From NCBI RefSeq assembly GCF_028453695.1, contig NC_135777.1, positions 3,534,001 to 3,598,000 of the forward strand: a DNA stretch of 64,000 nucleotides. The letters are read 5' to 3'. Positions 48,871 to 59,362 of this stretch are shown one piece after another. Each line of letters opens with the position of its first letter. The first letter of the stretch is position 1. A program made the translations under genes and the position numbers. This DNA is from Augochlora pura (taxonomy: Eukaryota; Arthropoda; Insecta; Hymenoptera; Halictidae). The notes under the pieces are model-generated. The model had not been told where the DNA came from, ran no database searches, and saw nothing but the letters and a program-made list of their open reading frames with translations.

Positions 48871-49496
48871 CAGTGGGTCAAAAAAGTATTCGTACACCTA
48901 GTCTTTTTGCAACAACTTTAGACAAGCAAATAATACATAAACGAAAACTATTTCAATTAGTAGTCTACTATGTATGTGCACTGATCGTGGCTTATTTTCT
49001 GTGGTTTTCGTTCTCTCATATTTTTTAACAATGCTCCGCACTGTTGTTAAAGTTAAATTCAGTTCTTTACCAATTTTTCTATAACTTTCCCCACGTTTTC
49101 GAAGGAAAATAACACGATCTCGCACCGATATTGGTATTTCACTTTTCTTCGTTGCCATGATACTTGTGCCGAGTTCAAAGATGCACTAGAGACACAGTAC
49201 AGGCCAATGCTACCATGTAAACAAACAGTTGTTTACGTTTTGGTCAGTATTGCTAGAATACACGCGTGCTTCTTAAAATTTAGCAATCGAATTACAAGTG
49301 TACGAATACTTTTTCTGCCGTTAAATATTTGTATTTCTTGCATTATTTTTTTGCGTTAATAAAAATTCTTCATTTGCACATTGTCTTTCTACATAGTAGA
49401 CTATTAACCGAAATAGTTTTTGTTTGCGTACCATTTGTTTGTGTAAAGTTATTGCAAAAAAAAAACTAGGTGTACGAATACTTTCTCGACTCACTG
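48871..49496 (-). mobile_element. Internally deleted Tc1-like transposon (626 bp)
   Basis: The ends read CAGTGGGTCAAAAAAGTATT (left) and, inverted from the right, CAGTGAGTCGAGAAAGTATT. Both continue CGTACACCTAGT and stay similar for about 105 bp. TA is duplicated at 48869-48870 and 49497-49498, as expected for Tc1/mariner. A second copy of the core GTGTACGAATACTT lies 172 bp inside the right end (about 49298), an IR/DR-like layout with two presumptive transposase sites per end; the left inner site is missing. The transposase gene runs from right to left, and about 1 kb of its body has been lost. Confidence 0.9.
48898..49158 (-). pseudogene. Tc1-like transposase remnant (N-terminal HTH only)
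   Basis: An 86-codon frame on the - strand begins MATKKSEIPISVRDRVIFLR. Residues about 5-50 form the first helix-turn-helix of the bipartite paired-like DNA-binding domain (SYRKIGKELNLTLTTVRSIV), followed by the ENKPRS segment that in intact proteins leads to the GRPR-type hook. After residue about 59 the frame crosses a deletion junction (near 48985) into the terminal inverted repeat. The last part is therefore translated TIR. The second HTH and the whole DDE catalytic domain are absent, where intact Tc1 transposases are about 340 residues. It cannot catalyse transposition; whether a DNA-binding fragment is ever expressed is unknown. Confidence 0.85.
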
Positions 49497-49498
49497 TA

Positions 49499-50637
49499 TT
49501 ATGCCTAGCGTCGTTGCAGGACCTCGGGAGGGTAGTTTCGGCCGCGATCTTGCCCGAAAATTCTGTAGCGGCGATAAACCGATGGGCAAAGCACGCCGCC
49601 CCCGCGCGACCTGGAATTCGTGTGCGAGCGGGGCGGCCAGACGAGCCGCATAAATCGATTCTCGCGAACGCCGGTCTCCGGGGGCCAGCGCACAGCACAG
49701 CACAGCACAGAACAGCACAGCACAGCACACCGCACCGGCAGAATGCTAAGCCGCGCTGGAATGACTAATGGGCACGAAACATTAGTCATCCGGCAATAAC
49801 GAGTACACACCGGTGCTGCGGTGTGTCGATTCGTGCGGACCTCTCCCGTGCACCACGCGCTCGCCCGCGCGCCTGCGCTCGGCCCGGGGTCGACGACTAC
49901 ACGACCGTCGTGTCTACAATTAGGTTTTACGACTTGTTTTCGAGCGATTCAGTTATTACCACCTGCAACGGCCCCGCCGCTCGCTCGCTCGCTTGCTCGC
50001 TCCGCTCGTTGATAGCGATCGCGAATGATCTCACGAAACTTTCCACGAACTTCTCCGCCAGACGTTTGTTTTCGGTGCGCGCGAGCCGCTATGCGAAATT
50101 GGATCGAACAGCGCGCGCGCGCGCGCGGAACGCGTCCGTCATTTCAAGGTAAAACGAGCTTCGCCCCTTTGCTTCGAGAATTGTTCTTGCGACTTTATTA
50201 TCGGACATTACTTTTAAGTAGGAGAAAGGAGGTAATGTGTGACACAGTTCTGATTTTATGCGCGAGTTAGAAGATAAATGGTGGCTCAGGGAAGCCGTGT
50301 GAATGTTAAGGGTTAGGCACGAGTGTAGTACGATTGTTGGGAGAGAACTATTTATCCTTCAAATTGAATTATAAAAATTCCTGTATTCGCAATGGACTTT
50401 TAAGAAGAATTCAAAACTTAAACGCTAAGGAAATATTTAAGCGCTAATTATTAATTATTCTATATTTAAAGACAATGTTAATATTAAACGAAACATTAAA
50501 GAAATGAAACAAAGAAATGGAAGATTAAAATATCTGGAAAAAGCGATTGACAAGTGAGAATTTTTCTATTATTTCTCGAGCGACAGCTGCAATTTTTATC
50601 ATTCATCTTTAACAATAATTCTTTTCTATCACCGTCC
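49499..50637. other. Non-genic stretch
   Basis: A CAGCA microsatellite (about 49690-49728) explains the Cys/Ala/Val-rich frames on the - strand. GC-rich DNA with CGCG runs (about 50110-50127) follows, then AT-rich DNA. No domain recognised. Confidence 0.5.
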
Positions 50638-50641
50638 TTAA

Positions 50642-50813
50642 CCCTTTGCTGTCGTACGCTTTCTCTCTCAGCCACCATTTATTTCCCTTACTTCTACATA
50701 AAAATAAAACATATTACTGTGTCACGTTTCTCCTTCTAGCATATCATTTATTACAATTCGTACAACAAAAACTAATTCCGACCAGCCCGACGCCTATATA
50801 CGACCGCAAGGGT
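50642..50813. mobile_element. Probable TTAA-type MITE, CGACCGCAA subfamily (172 bp)
   Basis: TTAA (50638-50641), CCCTTTGCTGTCGTACGC, inverted end TATACGACCGCAAGGG, followed by TTTAA. The interior is similar to 38208-38395. Confidence 0.6.
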
Positions 50814-50849
50814 TTAAACGTTCAATCACTGTACACGCTAGCCTCCCAT

Positions 50850-51310
50850 GAAGCAGCACATAATATAATAATACCATAAAATATATCATAAAACAGCACA
50901 CGATATAACAACGCCATAAAGTATATTAACCCTTTACACTCCGTTGTCCCCTCTCAGGGGACATCGTAATTCTAATATATGACCAAACATTAAAGTTCAT
51001 TAGCGATTTGCAACTATTTCTCCATGTCTACAAATTCATATAAATCGAATATTATTATAATAATATTATATATACATATATAACGTATACTATATAATAA
51101 TATAAATGTTCATAAGCGCTGCTAGGTAACAGCCATGATGGCGCGCAGTGCAAAGGGTTAATAAAGAAGCACATAATATAGTAATGCCATAAAGTATGTA
51201 ATAGAGTAGCACATAATATAATAATGCCATAAAGTATATAATAGAGCAGCACATAATATAATAATGCCATAAAGTATGTAATAGAGCAGCACATAATATG
51301 ATAGTGTCAT
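50850..51310. repeat. 40-bp minisatellite, split by a MITE
   Basis: Units containing GCACATAATATAATAATGCC then ATAAAGTAT repeat every 40 bp (ACATAATATA at 51211, 51251 and 51291). Units also lie upstream at about 50850-50925, and the array is interrupted by the TTAA element at 50930-51157. Frames here are Tyr/Leu-rich repeat translations. Confidence 0.85.
50930..51157. mobile_element. TTAA-flanked MITE inserted in 40-bp minisatellite (228 bp)
   Basis: TTAA (50926-50929), CCCTTTACACTCCGTTGTCC, inverted end GCGCAGTGCAAAGGG, TTAA (51158-51161). The subterminal GTCCCCTCTCAGGGGAC is a perfect small hairpin. It is the complete counterpart of the fragment at 15430-15594. Minisatellite units continue on both sides, which independently supports the boundaries. 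Confidence 0.85.
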
Positions 51311-52447
51311 CTACGAGGCAATCAGGCGGCAATCGGCTAGGAAAAATGATGTTGCACTTACCGGTTCGTTAAGAGGCTAGCTAAATGGAGTCGTTCGAAG
51401 ATCGAGCGTGGAGTTAACGGGCAGGAGGCGAGTTTCTCTTTAAAGCAGAAAAGATGAGCAGATACCGGGAGCCGGTCGTTAAATCATCGACGGCGAATCG
51501 CGGGATAAGGAACGCCGAGTGTTCGGTGTAGCGGAGCGGGTGAAACCGGGGGAGGGGGGAGCAGGTATTCGGACGGCGAAAAGTGTCACGGTTTGCTTTC
51601 CTCTTTCCTTCGGGGGGCCGCACGAAAGTCACTCCGCCGCGGCGCGGAGCAAGATCGAGTCGCACGATTTGCCCGCCATGTGTAACTCCCACGTTTCCCG
51701 GTCGCGATAACAATCCGCACGGCGGTTTGCGCGTTCCCTGCCTCGATACTGCCTCGCGATACCTACCTGTTCAAAGCACCGTCCCGTGGAAAATAATTTC
51801 GCTTTACGTAACGCGCTCGCATGCCAATGAACAAACGGAAGCAGAAGAAGAAGAGGAGGAGAAGGAGGAGGAGGAGGAGGAGGATGGATGGAAAGGTGCG
51901 CGCGTACCACGGATACGTGACCGACTGCGTCGAGCGCGTCCATCTTGGTGCCGAGAGCAAGGACAACCGCAAAACGTACCATAAAACGCAACCATGCGGG
52001 CAGAATCGAATAGCACGGGCCCCGACCGGTCGCCGGGGAATTATTCTCCCGTCTCGGGACGCGCGTGTACTACTACGCGCGTGCATCGCGCGCGTATCCT
52101 CGCAGACTACCTCGGGACACTCGCGGTAATCATTTACGACGTGCAAATGGTCGCCCTTTAATCGACCGGTCCGGAGAGACGCTCCGAACGAAATAAATTG
52201 TATCGTGCTCTCGATACCACGGCACAGGTGCCTTCGAGAGCGTCTCCTTGATTCCCTGTGAACGAAACGAGCTGACGAAGCAGCCGCGTTGAAGCTTATT
52301 TAAAACACCGGCGAAACGAAACCGGTCGAACTCACGCGTCCTCTATCGCAGAATGGTGTTGCTCGAATACCGTGGAACTATCTCGCTGGTACACGCGACT
52401 TTGGAACACGATTTTCATCGGCGGCAAAAATCATTTGCTTAAAGTAA
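51311..52447. other. Non-genic GC-rich stretch
   Basis: A GAA/GGA tract (about 51838-51885) gives Glu/Arg-rich frames on + and Ser/Leu-rich frames on -. No domain recognised. Confidence 0.5.
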
Positions 52448-52451
52448 TTAA

Positions 52452-52655
52452 CCCTTTGCTCTCGAGCGGCGATATTGTTGTAACACGTTCCAAAATTATT
52501 TTTATAAATATCACTAAAGCATGGATTGAAAAAATTGATGGAAGTCTAACTGTTACATGAGTCACGAGACTTAATTTCACACGCATACAATAAATTTTCT
52601 TTCATTTTACAATAAATATTAGTTTTGCAATTCAAATGGCTTCGAGTGCAATGGG
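52452..52655. mobile_element. TTAA-type MITE, CCCTTTGC family (204 bp)
   Basis: TTAA (52448-52451), CCCTTTGCTCTCGAGCGGCG, ending ATGGCTTCGAGTGCAATGGG and followed by CTAG (decayed TTAA). The interior GTAACACGTTCCAAAATTAT matches 12035-12264. Confidence 0.8.
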
Positions 52656-52737
52656 CTAGTACGTTAACTTTAAATATCGCAAACGTCTCGCGACAACGTT
52701 TCTGCAACGTCGCGGTCCTAGCTTTAACCCTTTGCAG

Positions 52738-52971
52738 TCGGAGCCATTTTAACTGGAAATCCAAAATATTTCTTCAGACTTACAGTGTTTCCATTTTATA
52801 AATATTAGTACAATTTTCTAAATATTAGTACAATTTTCTAAATATTATATATTTTTTAAATATTATATATTATATATTTTCTAAATATTAGTAAATTTAT
52901 TAAAGATTATTTTGAAACGTGTCATGACAATTTTCAGAGGCGCCTTAGTGTCGCCATTCGACCGCAAAGGG
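52738..52971. mobile_element. TTAA-flanked MITE (234 bp)
   Basis: TTAA (52734-52737), CCCTTTGCAGTCGGAGCC, ending GCCATTCGACCGCAAAGGG, TTAA (52972-52975). The terminal GGAGCCATTTTAA shows it lies in the opposite orientation to 52452-52655, 82 bp away. An internal TTTTCTAAATATTAGTACAA is tandemly repeated. Confidence 0.8.
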
Positions 52972-52975
52972 TTAA

Positions 52976-55148
52976 ATCGAAATGTCCTTTCAATTTACTA
53001 TTTACGCACTTAAGATTTGTCTCGACGCCAGTCGGAGACCACTGTGTTCGAAAACCCACGGCCGTCGAGAGTGCACAGAACCGCGTGCTGCGACGAAATT
53101 GCGGAGCAAACCGGGTCCGTGGAAAGTTTCGTCATCGATATCCCGTCGGGGCACACACACACACAAACGGGCTGCCTCTTCTTCCCGCGGACGCGGTGAA
53201 AACGAAGGCAATTAGGGGTTGCGGCGAGAGGACCGGTGCGCGCAAGGTGTTTCGTGGTTCATTAACAGCGATTAACGCGAGGCGGCTGAAAAACGAGGAG
53301 GATCGGGAGGAGAACGGCGGCTTTCGAATAGAAGAGAAGCGAGGAGGAGAGTCGAAAGAGACGAGACGGGGCGGGACGAGGGGAGGAGAAGACTCAAGGG
53401 GAGGGGGGGAACGAGAAATAGAGAGAAAGAGAGATTGGTCTTGTCGCGCGTTCCGCCGTTGGCAAAAACCGAGAGGAATCGGGTTGTGGAGCCAGCAGCA
53501 GCAGAGCAGCAGCAGCAGCAGGCTCTCGCGAGCACGTGTGCGTGAATGCACGCGGAATATTTTTTCGCCGGCGGTCGTGGTGTGGTCGCGGTGGCTGAGT
53601 TGGCCGAGGCTTGTTGCGCGCGCGCGCTCACGCGGGTTTCGCTCCACGACACGGGAGAAAAGAGCGAGAGAGAGAGAGGGAGGGAGAGAGAGCGAGCGCT
53701 AGGGGAGGAGAGAAGAGAAGAAGTCCGAGAGCGCGAGCAGCTCCGCGGGGGCACCGAGGGAGCACCGAGGGGCGAGGGGCGGTGCTCGGCAGACGAGAGG
53801 GGTAAACGACGTTAGGTGGAACCGTGGGTGTCGACGGGACGAGGGGAACGGACGGCGTCGAGCACGGCGGTGGGGGTTGTCGGAGAGCGGGGGCAGGACG
53901 CGTCGGGGAAGTTGGCTGGCCGTGGGCGTGGTGGGGGGCGAGCTTTCGTTGCTGCCGCAGTAGAGTAGCGGCCTTCGACGCGATCTGATCTTGGTCCGCG
54001 TCGTGTTCTCTATCCTTTGCGTGTGTCAATATACTGTGCGCGTGTGTGTGCGTGTGTGCGAGAACGTGTTACACGGCCCATCATCATAGTTCCGCTGCCC
54101 CTCGGATCTAGCCCCCGAAATCATCATCATCCCGCCCGTCTCCGTAACGCAAGCCTGGCCGGGCGGTGCCGCTCGATTCCTTGGGGATACTGTTTCCGGA
54201 GTATAGTGAAGGCAGAGCACAGTGCTTGAGAACAGTGATCAGTGTGATCGGCGGCACCTCTCCGTCGTGTTTGTTCCACCGGGAAACAGGCCAGTTCTCG
54301 TTTAAGGATTTACCATGCAGTGCTACGATTCGTCCGCCGCGATCCGCTCAAGGACTCGCCGTTAGATATCCCGGGGCGAGCTACCAGAGAGCACCGCCGC
54401 GATAAAACCCAGCCTTCGAATCCGTCCGGCTCGGTTGTTCCCAAGGATGGAGTCGGGGGTGTGAGCTACTCCGCAGGCGGCTAGAGAGCGTCCTGGGTGG
54501 TGTAGGGCGACCGGGAACGAGAAAAGCGAGCGGATCCTCGGGACCATTGTACCGTCGGTCGATCAAAGTCTCTCTGTTGGCGAGGCTGGGTGTTCGTTGC
54601 CGTTCGGCAAGCTCCGTCGCCGATCGTACCCCCGTGGCTGGTTCGTGGGGTTTTCTCTCTCTTGGAGAGCAGCGATCTCCTCGTCGTGCGCACGCAGTGC
54701 GCGCCAGGGTGCTGCCGGTCCCTACGCAAAAGGGGGAATGGTGGAGAGATTGAGATAGATAGATAGATAGATAGAGAGAGCGAGAGATAAAGAGAGATAG
54801 TAGATGATAGTCGTCGTTTGGTGTTTGATTGTTTTTTTTCGGTGATCGTATTCTGTGCGGTTTCCGCGGGCCAGGATACACCCGAGGAAGGAACCGAGAT
54901 TGTGCGTTGTTACACGGTTGTGCGTGAATTGTTGTCGGGTAAAAAAAGTGGTTGGTTGGTGGGTGGTGGTTGGTAGTGGTGGTTCTCTCTCGGTGTCCGC
55001 CCAATCGAACGGAGGGCGGCCGCTTTCCCACGGCGCGGGCGAGGATCGTCGGTGCGCGGGCCCCGCGACGCGAGGCGACGCGAACGGTGGTGTACCCCTC
55101 CTCCTGCACACCCCGGAACCCCCCTTCTCAGGTCATCTCCGGGAAGAG
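52976..55148 (+). promoter_or_regulatory. Candidate promoter / 5'UTR region upstream of the His/Gln-rich exon
   Basis: About 2.1 kb of GC-rich DNA free of TTAA elements, in contrast to the DNA on both sides. It has CAG, GA and (GATA)/(AG) simple repeats (53493-53523, 53395-53435, 54750-54800) and GT-rich runs. A pyrimidine-rich stretch ending CCCCTTCTCAG at 55131 could be a splice acceptor placing a 5'UTR exon start at 55132. Neither the transcription start nor the exon limits can be fixed without transcript data. Frames on both strands here (for example 54381-55109 on -) have no recognisable domains. Confidence 0.4.
53493..53523. repeat. CAG trinucleotide repeat
   Basis: (CAG)n of about nine units interrupted once by AG, within the putative 5' region. 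The interruption shifts the frame, and no coding role is evident. Confidence 0.9.
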
Positions 55149-55250
55149 ATGAGCCTCGCGACCGATAGCGCGGCTCCAGCGATGAAGAGAACGTGTATGG
55201 TGATCGGGAACGCAGCGAGGACGACGGTAGAAGCATGCCACCGGTGCTAG
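55149..55250 (+). CDS. Upstream ORF overlapping the main start (33 codons)
   Basis: ATG at 55149 with purine at -3 opens a 33-codon frame ending TAG at 55248-55250. It is the first ATG in that frame. It overlaps the main coding sequence by 16 bp in a different phase (main ATG 55235). The predicted peptide begins MSLATDSAAPAMKRTC and matches nothing I recognise. If the mRNA contains this region, ribosomes starting here would pass the main ATG, so it would be expected to lower main-frame translation. That is inference. It could equally be spliced out or lie upstream of the true transcription start. Confidence 0.35.
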   Translation: MSLATDSAAPAMKRTCMVIGNAARTTVEACHRC

Positions 55251-55644
55251 GAGGCGCGGCAATGGCGGTCCTTCCGGTTAGCCCGCAGACGGCCACGCAG
55301 GGTAACCCGCACCACCATCATAATCATCACGTACACCAGGGACAAACGCAAGTTCTACTAGCGGCTGCCGGGCCAGCGAGCCAGGCACAGCCGCAGCTGC
55401 TCTATCAGCCGTATAATTTGATGCCGGCGGGCAGCTCGCCCTCCCACCAGACGGCCGCGGCCTTTCAGCATCATCCTCATCATCATCAACACCAGCAGCA
55501 ACAGCAACACCACCAGCAACAACAGCAACAGACCCAACAGCCACCCCAGCAACAGCATCATCATCATCACCAGCAACTGCCGCCCAGCCAACAGGGCAAC
55601 TTCCTGCCCGGAGACGTCGCCAACGCCGCCACCACGCTCGCCCT
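55235..55644 (+). CDS. First coding exon of an unidentified His/Gln-rich protein (partial)
   Basis: The frame opens at ATG 55235 (A at -3) and gives MPPVLGGAAMAVLPVSPQTA. A second in-frame ATG at 55262 (G at -3, G at +4) is an alternative start. An in-frame TAG at 55166 closes the frame upstream. About 136 residues are encoded. Residues 1-30 are small/hydrophobic and followed by HHHHNHH. Residues 35-75 are less repetitive (QVLLAAAGPA, QLLYQPYNLMPAGS). Residues 80-125 are dominated by Gln and His runs, and then a mixed tail (GNFLPGDVANAATTL) runs to the exon end. The exon stops inside a Leu codon (two bases retained, phase 2) at a GTAAGT donor. There is no signal peptide or membrane segment. 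Low-complexity Q/H-rich N-termini are common in insect transcription factors and neuronal RNA-binding proteins, but the family domain must lie in later exons outside the window, so no name is given. Confidence 0.7.
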
Positions 55645-55650
55645 GTAAGT
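55645..55650 (+). other. Splice donor ending the His/Gln-rich exon
   Basis: CCT|GTAAGT matches the eukaryotic donor consensus. Reading through instead would hit TAA at 55646-55648 at once. No further exon of this gene was recognised before 64000, so the intron is probably over 8 kb. Confidence 0.75.
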
Positions 55651-55940
55651 CCGTGTGTGCTAGCTTTCACTGTCGGAGCAAAGAACTCGGCTCCGGCTTC
55701 TCGGCCTATCTGGCCGGCCGACAGCGATACCCGACGACCGAACATCTGCGTCGATGTCCTCGGTGACCTTCGTTCACCCGCGATATACCGTTTCGGTGCT
55801 GTCCGAGACGATAGTGACAAGTTATTTCAAATATTCTTCGACGTCGACGTTCCAAAGCCGTTCGTCTCTTCTCTGCATAATGACAACCCTTTGGAAAATC
55901 TTGAAATCCGAGGCATCGAGTTATTCAGTTTATTTACTAA

Positions 55941-56133
55941 CCCTTTGCGCTCGAAACTATTTCAACTGTAAATTAGAGATAGTTGTTCTAGCTTACAGTG
56001 CTCCCATTTTATGGTGACAAAGTGCATTTTATTTTCACTTTTAACAATTTTTAAATCTATGCTTTGTTGGTATAGAAATTCTCTTGGAACGCGATAATTT
56101 TAATAGCGCCTCAGTGTTACCGAGCGCAAAGGG
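55941..56133. mobile_element. TTAA-type MITE in the first intron (193 bp)
   Basis: CTAA then CCCTTTGCGCTCGAAAC; the inverted end is ACCGAGCGCAAAGGG followed by TTGA. Both flanking sites are one base away from TTAA. The interior TTTTAACAATTTTTAAATCT matches 29192-29376 in the same orientation. Confidence 0.75.
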
Positions 56134-58156
56134 TTGATTTAGAATTTATACGAAATCGTGCCAAGCTGCAAGTGCACTTAATCGAAACCAATCTTCGTAA
56201 CTAAAAACTTGCAGCAAACTTCATTCCGTGCAAATAGATCCGTTAAACTCGCGAGGTCACGGGCAATTTTCACGCATCCCAACGATCGATCAAACGTGTC
56301 ACGATCGAAGCCTACGGTGAGAGTCTCAACCGCGTAGCGTCTGACCACCGGAGGCCGTTTCTACTTGCGCTTTTAACGTCGCGGCGGAAGCGATTTGCAT
56401 TCGACGTGGCAAAATTCTTTCGGCACACGGTGCACCATAAAACAGTGGGGTTCGGTGTACGCGTTCGTTTAAGTGGCCGGTCATCGAGAGAGGCGAGCTA
56501 GAAAGCGGCTGAAAATCCCGGACGAGCGAACCAGCGTTGCAGCAGGCAGGGAGCCGGCCGAAGGTGTGTTGACCGGTGCAGGTGCGCCAGGCGCGTTCGT
56601 TCAGGTTGACTGAATCTTCGGCCGGCCAGGCCGTGGAAACTCGTCGGAGGCCTCTCTCGCGCGCTACCCGGACTCTCTCTCTCTCGGCTCTCCTCGAAGG
56701 CAAATCTTCTGTTCGCGGCGAACGAGCGCGCATCGGGGTCTGGTAATAGGGAGCTTTGTATTCGGTGGAAGTTTCGCGTGAATTACGGCCCCTAGCTTCT
56801 ATTTCGCCCAGGCAGTTTTATGCAGGCCCGAGAGAGCAGCGTCAGAGCCGCTGCACGCTGAATATAAATCGCGCTGCTCGTCGGCTCTATATGGGAACAC
56901 ACCGTTATATCTTTCGGATCCGCGGCTCCCCCCGACCCTCGGGGGTAGGGGGGGGGGGAGAAAACGTGAACGCTCTCTCGGAACTTCGAGAACCCCGGAG
57001 CTCGTGGCTACGTAAGCGAACTTTGACTATCGGGCAACGATCCGACATCGGGGACCTATAATAATGATAAACGTCTTTATTGCACCAATCAAATAGTTAT
57101 AACCCCGCGCTGGACGAGAGCGGTGTGTAGAGACCGGACTGCTCTCTAGCCTGACCTAAATCGCTCAAAGAGAACATAGCAGTGACGTAAGGAGTGTAAA
57201 GTGCGCTCAAGCCGCTGTACAACGATAACGCGCTCGATACTTTCTCGCGCGATCTGTCGTCCGACAATTCGGTCCAGATGAGATCCCGCTAATAATAATA
57301 ATAATAATTAGACCGGGCAGCTTTATGCGCGATTAACATTTCTTGTCACTTTATTCACGATGCTTTCTCAATCCGAACCTGTTCTAATTAGCACCTTCTA
57401 ACTTTTGCCGTAAATGCAGTTCTCTAATAGCAATAGTAATTGCGATAATTTGCGACAGAATAATCGTTTGTTATAACCAGCATAATAATCTGGCAGCGAA
57501 AAGGAGAGATAAAATACGGAAAGGTAAAATTCAACCCTGGAACCCTTTTTATTTTATGGAATTTCTAACAGTGTAATAATATATAAAATATATATCACGC
57601 GTATTGATATTATTATACTATATCATTTATTACGAATTATACAATACGCAGCCTCAATGATTTCACTGTTCGTTTATGCATTAAATTTCGCGGAATCGCC
57701 GGTAATTCCAAGAGGATCGTTCCAGGGTTAAATATAAAGTTCAACATAAATATAATTAGATCACGAACATATATATCATAAATAGATGCTTGAAGTTGGT
57801 GTATCGACGATTCCGTCGCTCCGAGGGAATTCTCCGAATGAACGAAAATCCGCGCGAGTCCTTGAAAATCGCCGCAAGTTTTCTGCGTTTGTTTTGCGGG
57901 ACGGTCGGCGTGTGTGGGTTTCGCAACGGAGTGCTCGCCGCCGCTTGAAACAAGTTTCATCGGCGATCGTATTTCTCCGTTCTCCTATCGCCTTTCTCTC
58001 AATCCTACAAACCCGATACCTCGATGATCGAACAATGGCTCATCGGTATCGCGATGCGGCCGTGCATTGGCTCGGCCCCCGAGGCCGCCCACGCCATCGC
58101 ATTCTGTCGGCTCTTGTTGTACACCGGGCGGCTCGTAACTTCTCGGAAGTATGCGG

Positions 58157-58205
<49 letters not shown>

Positions 58206-59358
58206 GTGAAATGAGAAACGAGAGAAGCGAGACGAGGCGGACAGGCGAGCGGGTCCCGGGACGAAACCGAGCGTAATCGACGCACGCTGTTACGATCCCG
58301 AGACACACTAACTCGACAAAAGTCGTCTTTTTATCGCGCGTCTCCCTCTCTGGCTTTATTGTAACAAATTCTTTGACTTATTGTCACGCGTGTATCTATC
58401 GGTTAATATTATTTATTTGTCTTCGAATCGGAACATCTGGGCTATTCACAAATATATCACGCTACGCGCGCGCTGGTGTCAAATAAAGTTTCGGGCGATG
58501 TTTAGGTTATGTTCGATGATATTATTTTTAGTTCACGTTCTTAATAGATTCTTCGAAAATGGTATTTATAAATTGTAATCACGCTGGCAAGGAAGCATAA
58601 GTAAAGACTATACAGCATAATAAACATTATTAAATCTATATAAAACTTTTGGTAGACCTAATATTTTAAAGTAAGGAAATTTATTTTTGAAATAAAGGAA
58701 TTTGTTTTAAAAATAAGAATAATATAAAAAGAAACAGCATTGGCTAATTATAATAACAAGAACCTAATAGAACGTGGTATAATATCGGTCTCATTTCTTT
58801 GGTTGATATTACACTTTTGCAGCGATAAAAAATAGCCTCGACTAAAAACCAGATAGACTTACCTACAAATAATAAAATAAAACTATATTCGTCTGAATTA
58901 AATCTAGAATAAATGTATTACAATTCAAGGCTCTCTCTTATCTGCAACTCTGCTTTTACAATGCGTCACATTTTACAAATATATTCTACTATCTAAATAT
59001 TGTATTCGGTTCTTTGCCACGCGATAATGTATTTAAATGATATACAACGATTAGATAATGGAAAATTTAGATACCGAGACATTGTGAAAATAAGTGTTCT
59101 AAAAATATTGTCGTTAATTTCGCGCGTTGCTTTACGACGAGGTTATACGTTTTAAAAACGTAATAAAATTGCTAGTTCACTCGATTAGCATTAATTCTTT
59201 GTGCTATAATAACGAGTACAAGATCTACTAAATACGAATACTATTAATTCCTCCTAAAACGAAATAAAATGTGATTCTTCTGTTGTGAAAGTATGGGAAC
59301 GAAAGTTAATAGAAACAGTACGAGAAACAATAACCGTCCGGTGCTATTAGGGTAATTG
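56134..59358. other. Intronic/intergenic stretch with no recognisable exon
   Basis: A GC-rich part (56240-57240) contains a G-rich run (about 56940-56961). AT-rich DNA follows, and then a mixed block with (AG)n at about 58161-58201. Long AT-rich DNA continues to 59358. (TAA)n lies at about 57291-57308. No conserved domain was seen in any frame. Confidence 0.5.
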
Positions 59359-59362
59359 TTAA

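Noticed and set aside
49321..49728. Cys-rich - strand frame (MLCCAVLCCAVLC)
   Set aside because: It is a translation of the CAGCA microsatellite.
54381..55109. 242-codon open frame (-) opposite the putative 5' region
   Set aside because: Low-complexity, His/Arg/Pro-rich with Ser/Leu/Tyr runs from the GATA/AG tract. Antisense to the better supported + exon context.
55278..55820. 180-codon open frame (-) opposite the His/Gln-rich exon
   Set aside because: It is the antisense of CAG/CAT-type codon repeats (Val/Gly/Asp-rich). The + frame has a good start context and a consensus splice donor exactly at its end.
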